Below are positions 13,391-26,910 of a DNA stretch of 64,000 nucleotides, piece by piece. The stretch's first letter is position 1, and every line of letters begins with the position of its first letter. The notes under the pieces are model-generated. The model worked only from the letters and a program-made list of their open reading frames with translations, made no database searches and had not been told where the DNA came from. The stretch covers positions 168,454,001 through 168,518,000 of the forward strand of contig JBITNC010000001.1 of the NCBI GenBank assembly GCA_050084985.1, given 5' to 3'. A program made the position numbers and the translations under genes. Source of the DNA: Nageia nagi. Its lineage: Eukaryota; Pinophyta.

Positions 13391-13518
13391 TAGGATTTTA
13401 TTTTAACTTAACTTAAAATTTAATTTATAATATAATTTTAAATTTTATACATATAATATATTTTTAATTTTAAACATATAATTTATTATAAATTTAAATT
13501 AAAAATTTTAAAAAATAA
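13391..13518. repeat. AT-rich module 1 inside telomere-like array
   Basis: Starts TTTTATTTTAACTTAACTTA and ends in an AAATAATTTAG-like phrase before telomere-like repeats resume. The same module recurs at about 14122 and 14279. Confidence 0.75.
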
Positions 13519-14121
13519 TTTAGATTAGGGGTTTGGGTTAGGGATTAAGTTAGGATTAGGGATTACAATTTAAGGATTAGGGTTTAAGGGTTTAGGTTAG
13601 GGTTATGGGTTACAGTTTAAGGGTTAAGGGTTTGGGTTAGGGTTTAAGGGTTTAGGTTAGGGTTAGGGGTTACAATTTAAGGGTTTATGCTAGGACTTAG
13701 GGTTAGGAGTTTGCATTTGAGTTCAAGGTTAGGGTTTGAGTTCAAGGTTAGGGTTTTATGGGTTTGGATTTAAGTTAAAAATTAAGGGTTATGGTTAGAA
13801 TTTAAGGGTAAGGGTTACGATTTAAGGAATATGGTTAGGATTTAAGAGTTATGGTTAGGTTTTAAGGGTTAAGGTTTAAAATTATGGTTATGGTTAGGGC
13901 TATGGTTAGGATTTAGGGGTTATAGCTAAAGGTTATGGTTAGGGTTAAGCATTAAAGGTTTAGGTTAGGGTTTAAGGGTTAAGGGTTTGGGTTTAAGTTT
14001 AGGGTTGAGAATTAAGATTTTAGGGGTTATTTATGGTTAGGATTTAGGGGTTTAAATTAAGTTTTAACTAGGGTTTGGGTTAGAGTTTAATTAAGGGTTG
14101 GTTTATGATTAGAAGTTAAAG

Positions 14122-14222
14122 TTTTATTTTAACTTAACTTAAAATTTAATTTATAATATAATTTTAAATTTTAAACATATAATTTATTTATTTATTTTAA
14201 TTTTTAATTTTAAAAATATAAT
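14122..14222. repeat. AT-rich module 2 inside telomere-like array
   Basis: Begins with the same TTTTATTTTAACTTAACTTA phrase, contains AAACATATAATTTATT, and returns to GGTTAGGGG at about 14224. Confidence 0.75.
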
Positions 14223-14278
14223 TTAGGTTAGGGGTTTAAGTTAGGGTTTAAAGATTTGGGTTAGAGTTAGGAGTTAGG

Positions 14279-14402
14279 ATTTTATTTTAACTTAAAATTT
14301 TATTTCTAATATAATTTTAAATTTTAAACATATAAGTTATTATAAATTTAAATTTTTAATTTTAAACATATAATTTATTATAAATTTTAAAAATATAATT
14401 TA
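14279..14402. repeat. AT-rich module 3 inside telomere-like array
   Basis: Third copy, preceded like module 1 by GTTAGGAGTTAGGA and followed by TTTAGGTTAGGGG. One repeat of the opening AACTTA phrase is lost. Confidence 0.75.
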
Positions 14403-15065
14403 GGTTAGGGGTTTGGGTTAGGGTTTAGGTTAGGGTTTAGGGTTACCGTTTAAGGATTTAGGTTAGGGTTAAGGGTTACAATTTAAGGGTTTATGTTAGG
14501 ATTTAAGGTTAAGATTTTGGGCTTAAGTTCAAGGTTAGGGTTTTATAGGTTTGGATTTGAGTTAAAAATTAACGTTTAAGGGTTATGGTTAGGATTTAAG
14601 GGTTATGGTTAGGGTTTAAGCGTTTAGGTTAGGGTTAGGGGTTATGATTTAAGGGTTTATGTTAGGATTTAAGGGTTAGGAATTTAGGTTTGAGTTTAGG
14701 GTTAAGAATTAAGATTTAAGTTAGGGTTTAGGATTTAAGGGTTAAGGGTTTGGGTTTGGGTTTGGGTTAAGGGTTAAGAATTAACATTTCAAGGGTTATA
14801 TTTGGTTAGGATTTAGGGGTTAAGGGTTTGGGTTACTCATCAATATTGTTGTAACTAATTGATATAGCTTAAAACAATAGAGGTAGGTTGCATTTACAAA
14901 GTTAACATCTTAACATTCTTCCATCGTAATCATATTACAATGTGGCCCAATGGAAACCTTTATCAATTTAATATTGGCAGACCATGTTAGGTTTATCAAA
15001 TTGAATAGTTTTAAAATTTTTATAATAATAATATATTTTATTCTTATCTTTATTTAGTGATTATC

Positions 15066-16800
<1,735 letters not shown>

Positions 16801-16830
16801 CAAATTTAGGACATTAGCATGAATGTGTTA

Positions 16831-16941
16831 TTCATGAGATAATTTTTGTTGACTAGGATTATATACATTCATGAGACATTTTTTGTTGATTGAGATTATA
16901 TACATTCATGAGACATTTTTTGTTGATTGGGATTATATACA
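16831..16941. repeat. 37-bp tandem repeat, three units
   Basis: Units begin TTCATGAGA at 16831, 16868 and 16905, exactly 37 bp apart, each containing TTTTTGTTGA and GATTATATACA. It lies just after the transposase-like remnant. Confidence 0.95.
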
Positions 16942-17212
16942 TTTAATAATTGAAAACCTTACTATTTTTCATTTATTCATGTTTGTCATATTACTTATTA
17001 TTAATGTGTTATATTATTTATTTTTAATGTGTTTTAATTTTTATTTTTATTATGCTTATTTTTAATGTTTATATGTTTAAATTTTAATTTCTTTACTTTT
17101 AATGTATTATAATTTAATTTTACATTACTATATTTGGAATGTATTAAAAAAATGAAATAAAAATTGGTAATAATAAAGAATCAATATGCCATTTTATTTA
17201 TAGAAAAAAATA

Positions 17213-17562
17213 ATGCCAAACTTGAGGCCTAATGTGTCTAACTATTAACTCCAAACTAGATGCCCTATGCATCAAACATTTGACTCCAAACTAGATGCCC
17301 TATGCATCAAATATTTGACTCCAAACAATATGCCTAATGCATTGAACATTTAACTCTCTACTTGATGCCCCATGCATTTAATATTTGACTTGACACTTTA
17401 CACCCATTGCATTGAATATTTGAATCCACAATTGAAGCCCAATGCATCTTACATTTGACTCCACACTTCACACTTAATGCATCTAACATTTGACTCCATC
17501 CTTGTTGCTTATTATGTCTAATATTTGACTCTATTTGAGTCAACAATATGACTCTAGTTGCA
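17213..17562. repeat. 35-bp minisatellite, ten units, exact period
   Basis: The phrase TTTGACTCCA recurs with ACT at 17248, 17283, 17318, 17353, 17388, 17423, 17458, 17493 and 17528, with one more degenerate unit at 17213. Every step is 35 bp although units differ at many positions. Each holds ATGCAT or a close variant. Subterminal repeats of this kind are typical of CACTA elements, and the array lies about 300 bp inside the proposed 3' terminus. Confidence 0.95.
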
Positions 17563-17870
17563 TCCATCAAGATGAAGATGCCAAAATAAACTCCAATTTT
17601 ATTGATATTTTGACAGTTTACAATATGTTTGATATGTCGATATATTGATGCCTCATTTGAATCATAAAAGATTTATAGGTGATGCAATATGCATTCAGGG
17701 TAAGATGCATAAGTTGACTCTAGAAAAAAATGATGATGCCACAAATGATGCATAGGTTGACACTCCCCTTAGCATCAAGTTAGGTGTCAACTTGTCAAGA
17801 AAAAAAGAAAAAAAAAATACACTAATTTTTGATGCATAGGATGATGCAAAATCCTTCAAATGTAGTAGTG
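17563..17870 (+). mobile_element. Probable CACTA transposon 3' terminal region
   Basis: Ends TGTAGTAGTG at 17861-17870, the complement of CACTACTACA, as expected for a CACTA terminal inverted repeat. The preceding 300 bp are dense in GATGCATA-like motifs (near 17702, 17747 and 17830) and include an inverted pair TTGACAC/GTGTCAA. The next three bases are CTA, a possible target duplication. I could not find the matching 5' end, so the element is probably truncated on the left. Confidence 0.5.
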
Positions 17871-17934
17871 CTACCCTATTCCTATTTTCTTTTATGATTT
17901 ACAAGCACCAAGCAGATGCATCCTCATGGAAAGT

Positions 17935-18435
17935 ACAAAGATCCATCATTTTTTCATATCATATAGTGTATTTAGATAATTTCATATCATATGGTACAAT
18001 TACATAATTTTAGAACATGTGGTGGATTAGACAAACTTATCACCTTTGGGTTCGTTTTTAACACTTGCAAAATTTATGGGTTGGACAATTTCCTTCCTTC
18101 TCCAAGCCAATTTTTGGGTCCTATTTAGAGACATCTTTTGGGCACCTTTTTCTACAAGCATATGATTTTTAGATAGATGGTATATTAAAATTCAAATTAT
18201 GATATCAAGCACCTCATTTTGTTCAATGGTGGTCTAATTATATAAGCATGAAAAAGATAATTTGTCACATTTTGATAGGTTTGTTACAATACTCACATTA
18301 AATTTTGGGCCCCATTTTTGAATACTATGCAATGTAGAAGTAACATGAACATAAAGATAAGAACAATAAGATTCAAATATGCTCTAGAATTATGCTCAAA
18401 TGATCAATAATACTCATATGATCAAGAAGTAATAA
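17935..18435. repeat. AT-rich duplicated segment, copy 1
   Basis: Shares TTTCATATCATATGG, TGGACAATTTCCTTCC-like, CTTCTCCAAGC, AAGCATATGATTTTTAGA and later AATTTGTCAC-like blocks in order with 19255-20265. This copy is uninterrupted. Confidence 0.8.
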
Positions 18436-19254
18436 TATTCAATTTACAAGCACTAAGTAGACACATCCACACACAAAATTCAAGTTTTATGGGTATTTTG
18501 TTAGTGAAGTTCAAAGCTCCCTTAAGATAGCCTTTTAAAAAAATCATTTTGTGCATATGCACAAATTCTCTTTTTCCTACATTCTTATGTAATTTAGAAG
18601 CATCCAATAGATACATGAAATTATGTCTACATCATGTATCTTACCAAATAATTATTGGAACTTGTGTATTATTACACATTTTGCATCCATATCTATAAAG
18701 GCATTTACAACGAAGTCAAGAGGGTAGAGCACTTGGAATGTTAGCCAAGCACTTGTAACATTTTAAATTTTTTGATATTCTCGAGTAGAGATGAGCTGAA
18801 GGTGTAGAGCATTTGGAACATTAGTTAGACACTTAGGGAAACTTTGGTGGTCACTTGTAACATTTAGAGTTTTTTGAGATTTTTGGGAAGAGAAACTAAA
18901 GGGGTAGAGCACTTAGCTTGTACCCATTTATTGCATATCCTACAATCATTGTAAACCATGAAACTATATTTGCATCATGCATCTTGTTAAGCAATGCATG
19001 TATAATGATTCATCCTAGGAATAATGTAATAAGAATAATTGATGTTATTAAAGTATTTACAACCCTTATCCACTAAACTTGCATGGATGCTTGCAAGTAG
19101 AATACATATAAAGGTTATGTTGTTAGGGTTGGTTCCTAAGTTCTTCATCAAATTAAAGAGTTTAAGGGCATCCTTGTATAGCCATCAACAACATTATTTA
19201 TTTCATATCATTTTTAGACTGACACTTTAAAAATTTATAAGTTGAATAATTACT
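18436..19254. other. Spacer with a short imperfect repeat
   Basis: No gene seen. The phrase GGGTAGAGCACTT occurs at about 18722, 18803 (GGTGTAGAGCATTT) and 18902, giving roughly two and a half imperfect units of 80-100 bp. Confidence 0.4.
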
Positions 19255-20265
19255 TTTCTTCTCAAAGCTATTTTTTGGATCATATAGTATATTTAGACCA
19301 TTTCATATCATATGGCACAATTGTATCATTTCATAACATATGGTGGATGAAACTAACTTATCACTTTTTTGACTAGTTTTTGGTACTTCAATTTTTTTTT
19401 GGGTTAGACAGTTGCTTTCCTTCTCCAAGCAAATTTTTGTGTCCATTTTTGAGACATATTTTGGGTTTCTTTTTCTATAAGCATATGATTTTTAGAAAGC
19501 TAGTATATTAAACTCTAAATTATAATACCATGAATCTCCTTTGTTTCAATGGTGATATGTGAAGGATTTAGACCTACTCTAATCCTCAAGGTCCAAGACT
19601 AGGAAACTCAACCATTCAACATAACACAAATATAATGTGGTTCCTCCCTCCTTGGGAGTACATCCACAACTAGTTCTCAATTCTCAATCTATGCACCTCT
19701 TACAACAATTCTCTTCCTCTCCTACACAACTAGTAGAGTAATCTTACTCCAAAAACTTAGTTATGTTACAAGAGGAGAGGCCCTCTATTTATAGCTTGAG
19801 AGCACCTCCCTAACCTCCCTTTAACCCAAGGGTAAGGTTAGGGTTACAATAAATGTATAACCTAACTTTAACCTACCAACTAACCACATGGTAAAGTCAA
19901 AGTCTACATAATAAAGAATTCAATTAATCCCTTAAGGTATCTACATATCCTTTAAGTGATTAATTGAATTTACAAGGAGTTTAGATATTCACAATATTTC
20001 ATTACAAATTCTAACAATATGATTGCATGCAAAAAGGTATTTTATAATTTTTTGATAGGTTTTTTTACATCCTTTGGTTTAATAGTGATTTGATTATATG
20101 AAAAAGGCAATTTGTGACTTTTTAGCCTTATTTTTAAACATAAATATTAGGTAATGTAGATGGAATATGAACACAAAGGAAAGGATCATTAGATTCAAAT
20201 GCTTTACAGTTATGCTCTAATGATCAAGAATACTTATAGGATCAAGAATTACACAATTATGCTAA
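19255..20265. repeat. AT-rich duplicated segment, copy 2, split by solo LTR
   Basis: Second copy of 17935-18435. Homology runs up to about 19559, is interrupted by the 457-bp LTR, and resumes at about 20022. Copy 1 therefore serves as an approximate empty-site reference. Confidence 0.8.
19560..20016 (-). mobile_element. Solo LTR, copia-type, 457 bp
   Basis: Begins TGAAGGATTT, ends ATTCTAACA, and is flanked by a perfect 5-bp target duplication ATATG at 19555-19559 and 20017-20021. No internal sequence is present, so it is a solo LTR left by LTR-LTR recombination. A minus-strand TATA box (GCTATAAATAGAGGGC) sets the orientation. The same family as the LTR at 7002-7553 is likely. Confidence 0.95.
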
Positions 20266-21493
20266 AATTAAATTAGAATAAATATTGAATATTAATAGAA
20301 ACATATCATCCCTTTAGTTATATTTTGTTATACCTTTAGATCTTAACAATGCATATGATATATACCAAAGAGCCATGACCATTATGTTGTATACTATGAT
20401 GCATAAGAACCTTATGACTATATAAATAACATAATAAATAAAAAAAGAGATAATTATTGAAGATCTTTATATGTCATTTTTAAAGGCTATTATAATATAA
20501 GATATGAATTAATCATAAGAAAAAAAAATTGGTATTATATTTGATTCTTTTAGGATTCATTATTTATAGGAGAGGTATTAAGATTGATCCCAATAAAGTG
20601 TGCCTCCTTCTAAGAATCTTAAAGGAATAAAATTACTCCTATTCATTTTGAATATTATATGGTAAAATTTAATCTATTAGAATATTCATTTTTCAACTAG
20701 TTGATGAATGCAAGCATTTTTAAATAATTACTTAAGAAGGATATTCAGTTAATTTGGGATGATAAGTGTCAATCTATTATTCTATGTCGATTACTTTGTT
20801 CTTAATGAAAGTTATAAAAATACTAACTATCATATATAAAATAAAGATAAGTTAAAATTCAATTAACTCAACCTATGTATCATTATATAAAAGTTCAACT
20901 TAGGCACATAACGTTTAATAACCTTAATATGTATGCCTCATAAGGATGTAATAAATATCACACACCTTAGAATGTATTACCCTAGTCAACACATTTATCT
21001 TTTAGTTAGTAATAATATGATTTTTGCATTTTTGTTAGTTTGCATTACCATTTCATAAAGTAATTAGATGAAATAACTAGGGAGTAACCAATTTAGATGT
21101 CTACATCTCTCTACCATTATAAAATAAATATCTAATGTGACCTCAAGTTTTGAAGGGTAGAGAAACTAGTATAATTCATCATAAGATCATCAAATGGAAA
21201 TTTAATTCATTAGAAGATCAACAAATGAAAATTGTTACAAACCACTTGAGACTTATTATATTGATACACCATATTAAATATTTTATCAAATATTTACACA
21301 CATGAGCTCTGAACTTTTATATATTTTAATTACTCATATTTTATTTATTTCATTCAAAATATTTGTTAATTACAAAAATATATATTTTTACAAGATGTCA
21401 TTATCAATAAGCACATATTGACATTATCATGGCATCATCATATATGTGAGATCATCATTGCATTGTCTTTAAGATGTAAATATCTCAAGGGGA
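20266..21493. other. AT-rich DNA without recognised feature
   Basis: No coding, RNA or repeat structure that I could define. Confidence 0.5.
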
Positions 21494-21530
21494 GTGTGTG
21501 TGTGTGTGTGTGTACACACACACACACATG
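21494..21530. repeat. (GT)n/(AC)n palindrome
   Basis: A GT run (21494-21513) is followed without spacer by an AC run (21514-21528), giving a nearly perfect palindrome with about 15-bp arms centred at 21513/21514. Confidence 0.95.
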
Positions 21531-21540
21531 TATATAATAA

Positions 21541-21850
21541 TAATAACCTTTTCATAAGAAATACCTTATTATAAGCTAAGGGTTTTTCATTCAACTTGGT
21601 TAGTGTGTCCATAACATCTTTTGTGATCTTTTCTTTAGAGATGTTGAAGGCAATTGTGGTTCCAAGACATAATCTTACTATTCCCAATGCTTTTCGATTG
21701 AGAAAGCCCACTCATTTGAAATATTCATTGGTTTCTTTATCTTACCCTCTAATGGTAAATTATCCTTCTAATACAGATAATCCTACATTTGCATCCTCCA
21801 AAACTAAAACTTTTGACCATTGAAATTTTCCACCATGAACCTCCATTCTT
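21541..21850 (-). pseudogene. Copia gag N-terminal remnant
   Basis: Minus-strand reading gives an entry motif like VENFNGQKF near 21830, then NRKALGIVRLCLGTTIAFNI, then LTKLNEKPLAYNKVFLMKRL. This is the characteristic copia gag pattern (RKAxxxIRLCL ... NKVFLMKRL). It stops at the GT/AC palindrome, beyond which no gag or pol is seen. Short leader and primer-binding site lie just to the right, so the 5' end is preserved and the rest is lost. Confidence 0.85.
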
Positions 21851-21915
21851 CTTCTATTGTTACCACTTGATCTAAAAACCCTCCTTTCCTTTATGTTGAG
21901 TACCCAACAAAATAA

Positions 21916-21930
21916 AGCTTTGATACCACT
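21916..21930 (-). other. Primer-binding site, tRNA-iMet type
   Basis: The minus strand reads AGTGGTATCAAAGCT, matching the usual plant copia primer site, directly inside the LTR that begins at 21931. Confidence 0.85.
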
Positions 21931-22600
21931 TGTTAAGATTCACTATATAAAAATATAGTTGAGCAATTAATCTACTCTAAACTCAGAAGAAAAATAAGCA
22001 ATAAAATCACACAAACAAAAAAAGATAAACTATGTAATAGGTTTCACCCACTACAAGCTGTACATTCATGAAGAATAATTAGTCCTTGAATAAAATTAGC
22101 CCAAGCCACCAAAAGGAAACAACCAACAACCAAACCATTGTACTTTCCTCTTTGGTTTACAAAAATTTCTCACCATAGCATTCTATAAGAATTTTATATA
22201 CATTTTAAAATTCATATAAGTCTATTTTCCTACTCTCAAATTGAAGTAATATTAAAATAATATAATTTTCCACTTAATGCAACCTTTAGTTCTCAAGCTT
22301 AGAATAAGATAAATACCAAGTTTCATGCCTCAAAATAAAGTGTATTTGGTCTGTGATCGACCACTATTAGGTTGATTGGATCTATCATATTGATCACCAT
22401 TAGGATGACTACACTAATCGATCAAACAATCCTATTTATTAGCCCTCTACTTATCGAATGGTTCTGATCAATCCTCTTCCCACTGATTGGTCCTACAAAT
22501 CGGTCTTATGTATGCTAATTACAAAATAAAAGTTGTTTTTGTCCTCAGCCAATTTAATCAAACTCCATTCCTAGCAAAATTCTCTTATACGTCGATGGAT
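21931..22600 (-). mobile_element. Copia 5' LTR (right boundary uncertain)
   Basis: Starts TGTTAAGATT at 21931, next to the primer-binding site of the gag remnant. A minus-strand TATA-like TGTATATAAAA lies near 22195. The 22340-22520 part repeats short GATCGA/GATTGG motifs, which may be U3 elements. I could not identify the far end; 22600 is a placeholder. Confidence 0.5.
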
Positions 22601-24170
22601 TCCATAAAATAATTCAAAGTTGAATTATATATTTTCATCTACACTCTTTGAGATATTAGCATGCATTTTAATTTGACTTTATTTATATTTTGATGGGAAA
22701 AATATAAATACATAGAAAATATCTTCCATTTTATTTTCATACTTTCCATACATCAAGTATTTGACATGTATGCAGTTACACAATTAATGAGTATTGTGTA
22801 AAGCAAACCCTCATTTTCATAATTAGTTGATATTATGATCATTATTATATACCTACTTTTCTTGTAATTGACTTAACCTCATACTTAACTAACATTATAT
22901 GAAATAAAAAATATTTAACCTATATTTTTTAATTATTGAGGCCTAAATTCTTGAAATTAAAATTACCTATTATTTATCATATATGAAAGCAAAACAATTA
23001 ATCACAAGCTTTTGTTGTACTTTGAATTTCAATAATCATGTTAGGTTGCCATTATTTTACTAGGCTCCAAAGGGATACCATGATCTCTTGATAAAAAAAA
23101 TGAAGGCCCTCAAACTTTATTTTCATTGATCCATGCTCCTTAGTACATCATGTTTTAGAATATAATTTATAAAATCATAACAACCAGGATAGTTGATATT
23201 ACAAAATATGTCAATTAAAAGAGGATAACATGATTTTGATTGTAAATGAACAGACATCCTATGAATACAATCATTCACTTGGTAACAAATCCATAGTTAT
23301 AGATCCTTCCTTAAGGATGATATGGTGTTAAGGCCATCATGTCACTATATGAATTTATAACTACACAATCATATTTGAATTGCATAAAATTAATTATGTT
23401 TTATATTTAAAAACAAAGGATATTGAAGTATGTTCTAAATGAGCCTTTGCATTTCCATCTTAACTCAGATTGTTGGTGGATGTTATCCTTTCATGCTTGA
23501 AAATGAGACTCATGTTTTATACTATATATTTGTTGAAAATAAATAGGATATAATTATCTTTTTTCTCAAAAATAAATTACATTTATAATTACTTATTTAA
23601 GAATTATTACAGAAGATTGAGATTCTTTAAATGGTTGAGATGGATTATCATCACAATGAAGATCAAGGATTGAATTTAAATGCTTTAGAGGCTTGCTTGA
23701 GGTGGGTACGAGTATATTTGATTCTCCATTGTGATAATCCTTTCATCATGTTATAAGCTTAAGAGGATTATGATACACCCTACATAATATGTTAAAAGTA
23801 ATCTTAAAAAAAAAAATTCAATTATAAACTAAATACAAAATTTAACATTGTAACATGACCTTCATTCTATATAGGCAAACATCCTATTAATATGATCATA
23901 GACATGTAACAAATCCATAATTGTAAATCCCTACTTTTAAATATGATACAGTATAAACATATCATATTAACTAAGTATCCCATGTTCTTTCCTTTATGAC
24001 AATGCTACATTGTTTATTATAACTTAAATATCATTTTTGAATTGCATAAAATTAACCATCATTATATATGAAATTATATTTATGTTTAATTTATTGAAAT
24101 ATAAGTATAATCCTTTGAACTTAAATTGAATGGTTGAAACATGTGATTAGCAGAATGAAAATCAAGGTTG
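22601..24170. other. AT-rich DNA with an internal direct duplication
   Basis: No gene. About 23170-23420 and 23810-24075 share GACAT/AACATCCTAT, GTAACAAATCCATA and TTTGAATTGCATAAAATTAA in the same order, an old direct duplication roughly 640 bp apart. Confidence 0.5.
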
Positions 24171-26119
24171 TTGTCGTGATTTGAGTAAAAGCTCAATCAT
24201 TAGTGATAGGTAATTAATTCTATACACGTATAGTCTCGAAAAAATAAAATCAAATTTATCTGAATGCAAGTTTGTCCGCATTCAAGGACACCACATAAAT
24301 TTGTTCAGTGACATCAATTGAAAATCTGAACTAGCAGCTCTTTCTGCATGGATTGGTGCAACCCCTTTCAAAGAAAATTCAGTTCCTCATATGGAGATAT
24401 TGAAAAAACATATATACAGATTTTCAACTCCATATCCAAAATGAAAAGTTCTCCTTCCTACTCCAACGACTCTGGCTTACTGCAACATATTTTTAAGGTT
24501 TGTTTTCCTAAAGGACTCTTGAATTCTGGTCTATATTTCGTTTTGTTTATGCCTGCTGTGAAATATTTGAGGTACAGAGGGAGGAACTGATATTGATGCA
24601 TAACATGATATTATCAAAGGCTACCTAGCATTGGACCTTGCATAATCCAATTATTTCACATTTGCAGAACTTGTATTAGTTTGATTCTTTTGGGCTTTTA
24701 TCAGCTGAAGCCCTCTTTAAAAATGTACCCCATTTTCAACAACCTCTTGACATCTCCTATATGTCATACGGCCACTTTACATGCTTTCCGGGATTTTCCA
24801 ACTTGTTTGACATCCTTTAGTTGGGATCATGTAACGGAGTGTCCTGGCATTCCCCAAAGTCTAGTCTGTGTTAATCAGTAAGCTCTAAATTTGACTCTGG
24901 GTCTGCTCCTCACACAAGAACTCTTTTACCATTACACCCACAATCCTTTTGACAAAATTTTAGCAACATTATGTTTTGAAACTATATATTCTGGTAACTT
25001 TTAATATGATTTAGTTATATCGTATTCAGCGTAGATTACCAGGTTCGAGTTGGGCTTCAAGTTTAATGTAACGTAGTTAAGAATAAATATGATGAGCGTG
25101 AGTTTGTTAGAAAAGCTAATTCTTAACCAGGCATGGCAGTCCATCACAATAATTGATATTTGCCTGGCCCACATTTCAGTTAGATCTCTTAGAGCATGCT
25201 ACAATGATAGACTATAAATTCCTATTGTGTCGGCTTTTGCAACCGAACACACTTTGGCTTGCTTAAAATTTCTCACGGCAGAATGGGTGTTGAGTCCATT
25301 GGCTTTCTGCTGAACACCATAAATTATAATAGATTCGAAGGTTGTAGTTTATATCATATTTAATGACTACTTGTGTAGTTTTTGCAGAAACTTCAAAGTG
25401 CGTGCTTAATTTCTCCAATATTTGTGTATAATAGCCACTTTGAGAAAACCATGATTACATTTGTCTTGGAAGATGTTAAGTGGATTTGCTAGAGACGATT
25501 ATGGAGGTGATCAAGTACGGTGCTTGTTGAAAATCTTAGTAATCTGTACAATAAAACTTAGGACACTGTGTGAAATGACTCACAGGTCATACATATGAAA
25601 GACAAACAGTAATTTGGATGTTTATGTGAGCTAGTTCAGAGATTGTTGAAAAACTTAAAAAATTGTAAAACAATTTTGGGGGCATCATGTAAAATAGCTT
25701 GCAGGATATACATTTGAAGCATAGACAGCAGTTTGGGTTCTTAAGTTGCAACTTGCTTATATGCATAGTAGTTTCTTATATGTAACTGTCATGAAGAGAT
25801 TGTAGTTTTGTCTCCATGTTGTATGATTAGTTGCATTTGTTTAATGGAAATATGATTGCGTGCAAGCTGTTTCCATCAATACCTAGATGACATGCTCCAC
25901 TCTCAGTAGTTTCACACCATGAAAAGAGAAGAAATTCGGCTTGTTTATATTTCTATCTTTTGTTCAATTTTGAAATGCTTGAAAAAGCAACCTTTTCAAG
26001 ATACTTCAACCAGTACTCGTCTTTAGGATCTCATGTTTTAGAATTCTCAAAATTGCTTTAGATTCATTGGAAAATCTTCTGTTTTATTCCCTTTTAATGC
26101 TTCTAGCTATCTGGTTAAG
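24171..26119. other. Possible former single-copy (intron-like) host DNA
   Basis: Higher complexity and fewer homopolymers than the surroundings, with no obvious repeat. One candidate first exon at 24348-24497 opens MDWCNPFQRKFSSSYGDIEK and stops at a splice-donor-like AAG|GTTTGT. The product is not recognised, and no second exon can be joined with confidence. The solo LTR at 26911 may separate this from the exon-like pieces at 28124-28461. Confidence 0.25.
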
Positions 26120-26640
26120 CTTTGTGATAATATTTTATTTGTAGGCCCCTCTTTTAGTAAAGAGTATGCATGATTTATTATTTAGTGTCTAATTTAGATC
26201 TAAGGATAGGAAAGTTATGGGTCCGTATTGTGAGCCCCAAGTGGGATGTTTCCTCCTTGACTAAGATAGGAGCATTTTATGACATCTAGGAGTGATTTTG
26301 TGTATCCCAAAGATTAGACGTGGATCCTAGGATGCAATGTTCAATGATGTTGATCACAAGGCACATTTGGGGATCCCTAGGTGAGACGTCTAGCTCCTAG
26401 GTGTGAAGTCAAGCTATAAGGGAAGTTGGATGCATGGGTGGGGGCATATTTTGCATAATCAATCATTTACTTGTCAGTTTTGGCCATCGCCACTCTCGTT
26501 CTCTGGATTGGAAGCCTCATCAAGCCCCTATCAGTTGTGGAGCCTCATCAAGCTCCTGTGAAGACCTTCAGCATTCAGTTTTCAGTTTTGTGAGATTGCA
26601 GCCTCAAAAGTGTGATGTCAGGCTTGGAGTGAGAGTTTGA
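26120..26640 (+). mobile_element. Fragment related to the LTR-A family
   Basis: Contains GTGAGCCCCAAGTGGGATGT near 26231, a phrase also seen as GAGCCCCAAGTGGGACGT (34944) and GAGCCCCAAAGTGGGACGT (60977) inside LTR-A copies. It lacks clear ends and target duplications, so it is a diverged piece or a relative. Confidence 0.4.
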
Positions 26641-26690
26641 GTCCATGGAAGCACTAGATCTGGCCAGTAACCCAGATGTTGAGCCATTCT

Positions 26691-26794
26691 GGCCATTGTT
26701 TCTGCATTTTGAGTCTTTGGTGGTGTTATGATAGTGACTTTTGGCCATTGTTTCTGCATTTTGAGTCTTTGGTGGTGTTATGATAGTGACTTCC
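26691..26794. repeat. 52-bp tandem duplication
   Basis: The unit starting GGCCATTGTTTCTGCATTTT occurs at 26691 and 26743 with essentially no differences. Confidence 0.95.
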
Positions 26795-26910
26795 ACTATT
26801 GAATATACAAAATAATTAGCATATATTAATATTAATACAATAAGTCTTATCAATTCCTCTTGGCATAGGAGGAAATCGACTCCAATACCAGCTGTAGATG
26901 GGAAGATGAC

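Larger units (their letters stand above)
13337..14836. repeat. Degenerate interstitial telomere-like array
   Basis: About 1.5 kb of variants of TTTAGGG (GGGTTTAGG, GGGTTAGGG, GGTTTAAGGG, GGTTATGGTTAGG) on the plus strand. Exact tandem heptamers are rare, so this is an old interstitial array and not a live chromosome end. It is broken by three related AT-rich modules listed separately. Confidence 0.85.

Noticed and set aside
13337-14836. True chromosome end
   Set aside because: The repeats are highly degenerate, contain AT-rich modules, and unrelated transposon sequence continues on both sides.
17213-17562. CRISPR-like array because of regular 35-bp spacing
   Set aside because: Units are contiguous diverged tandem repeats without repeat/spacer alternation, in a plant genome beside a CACTA-like terminus.
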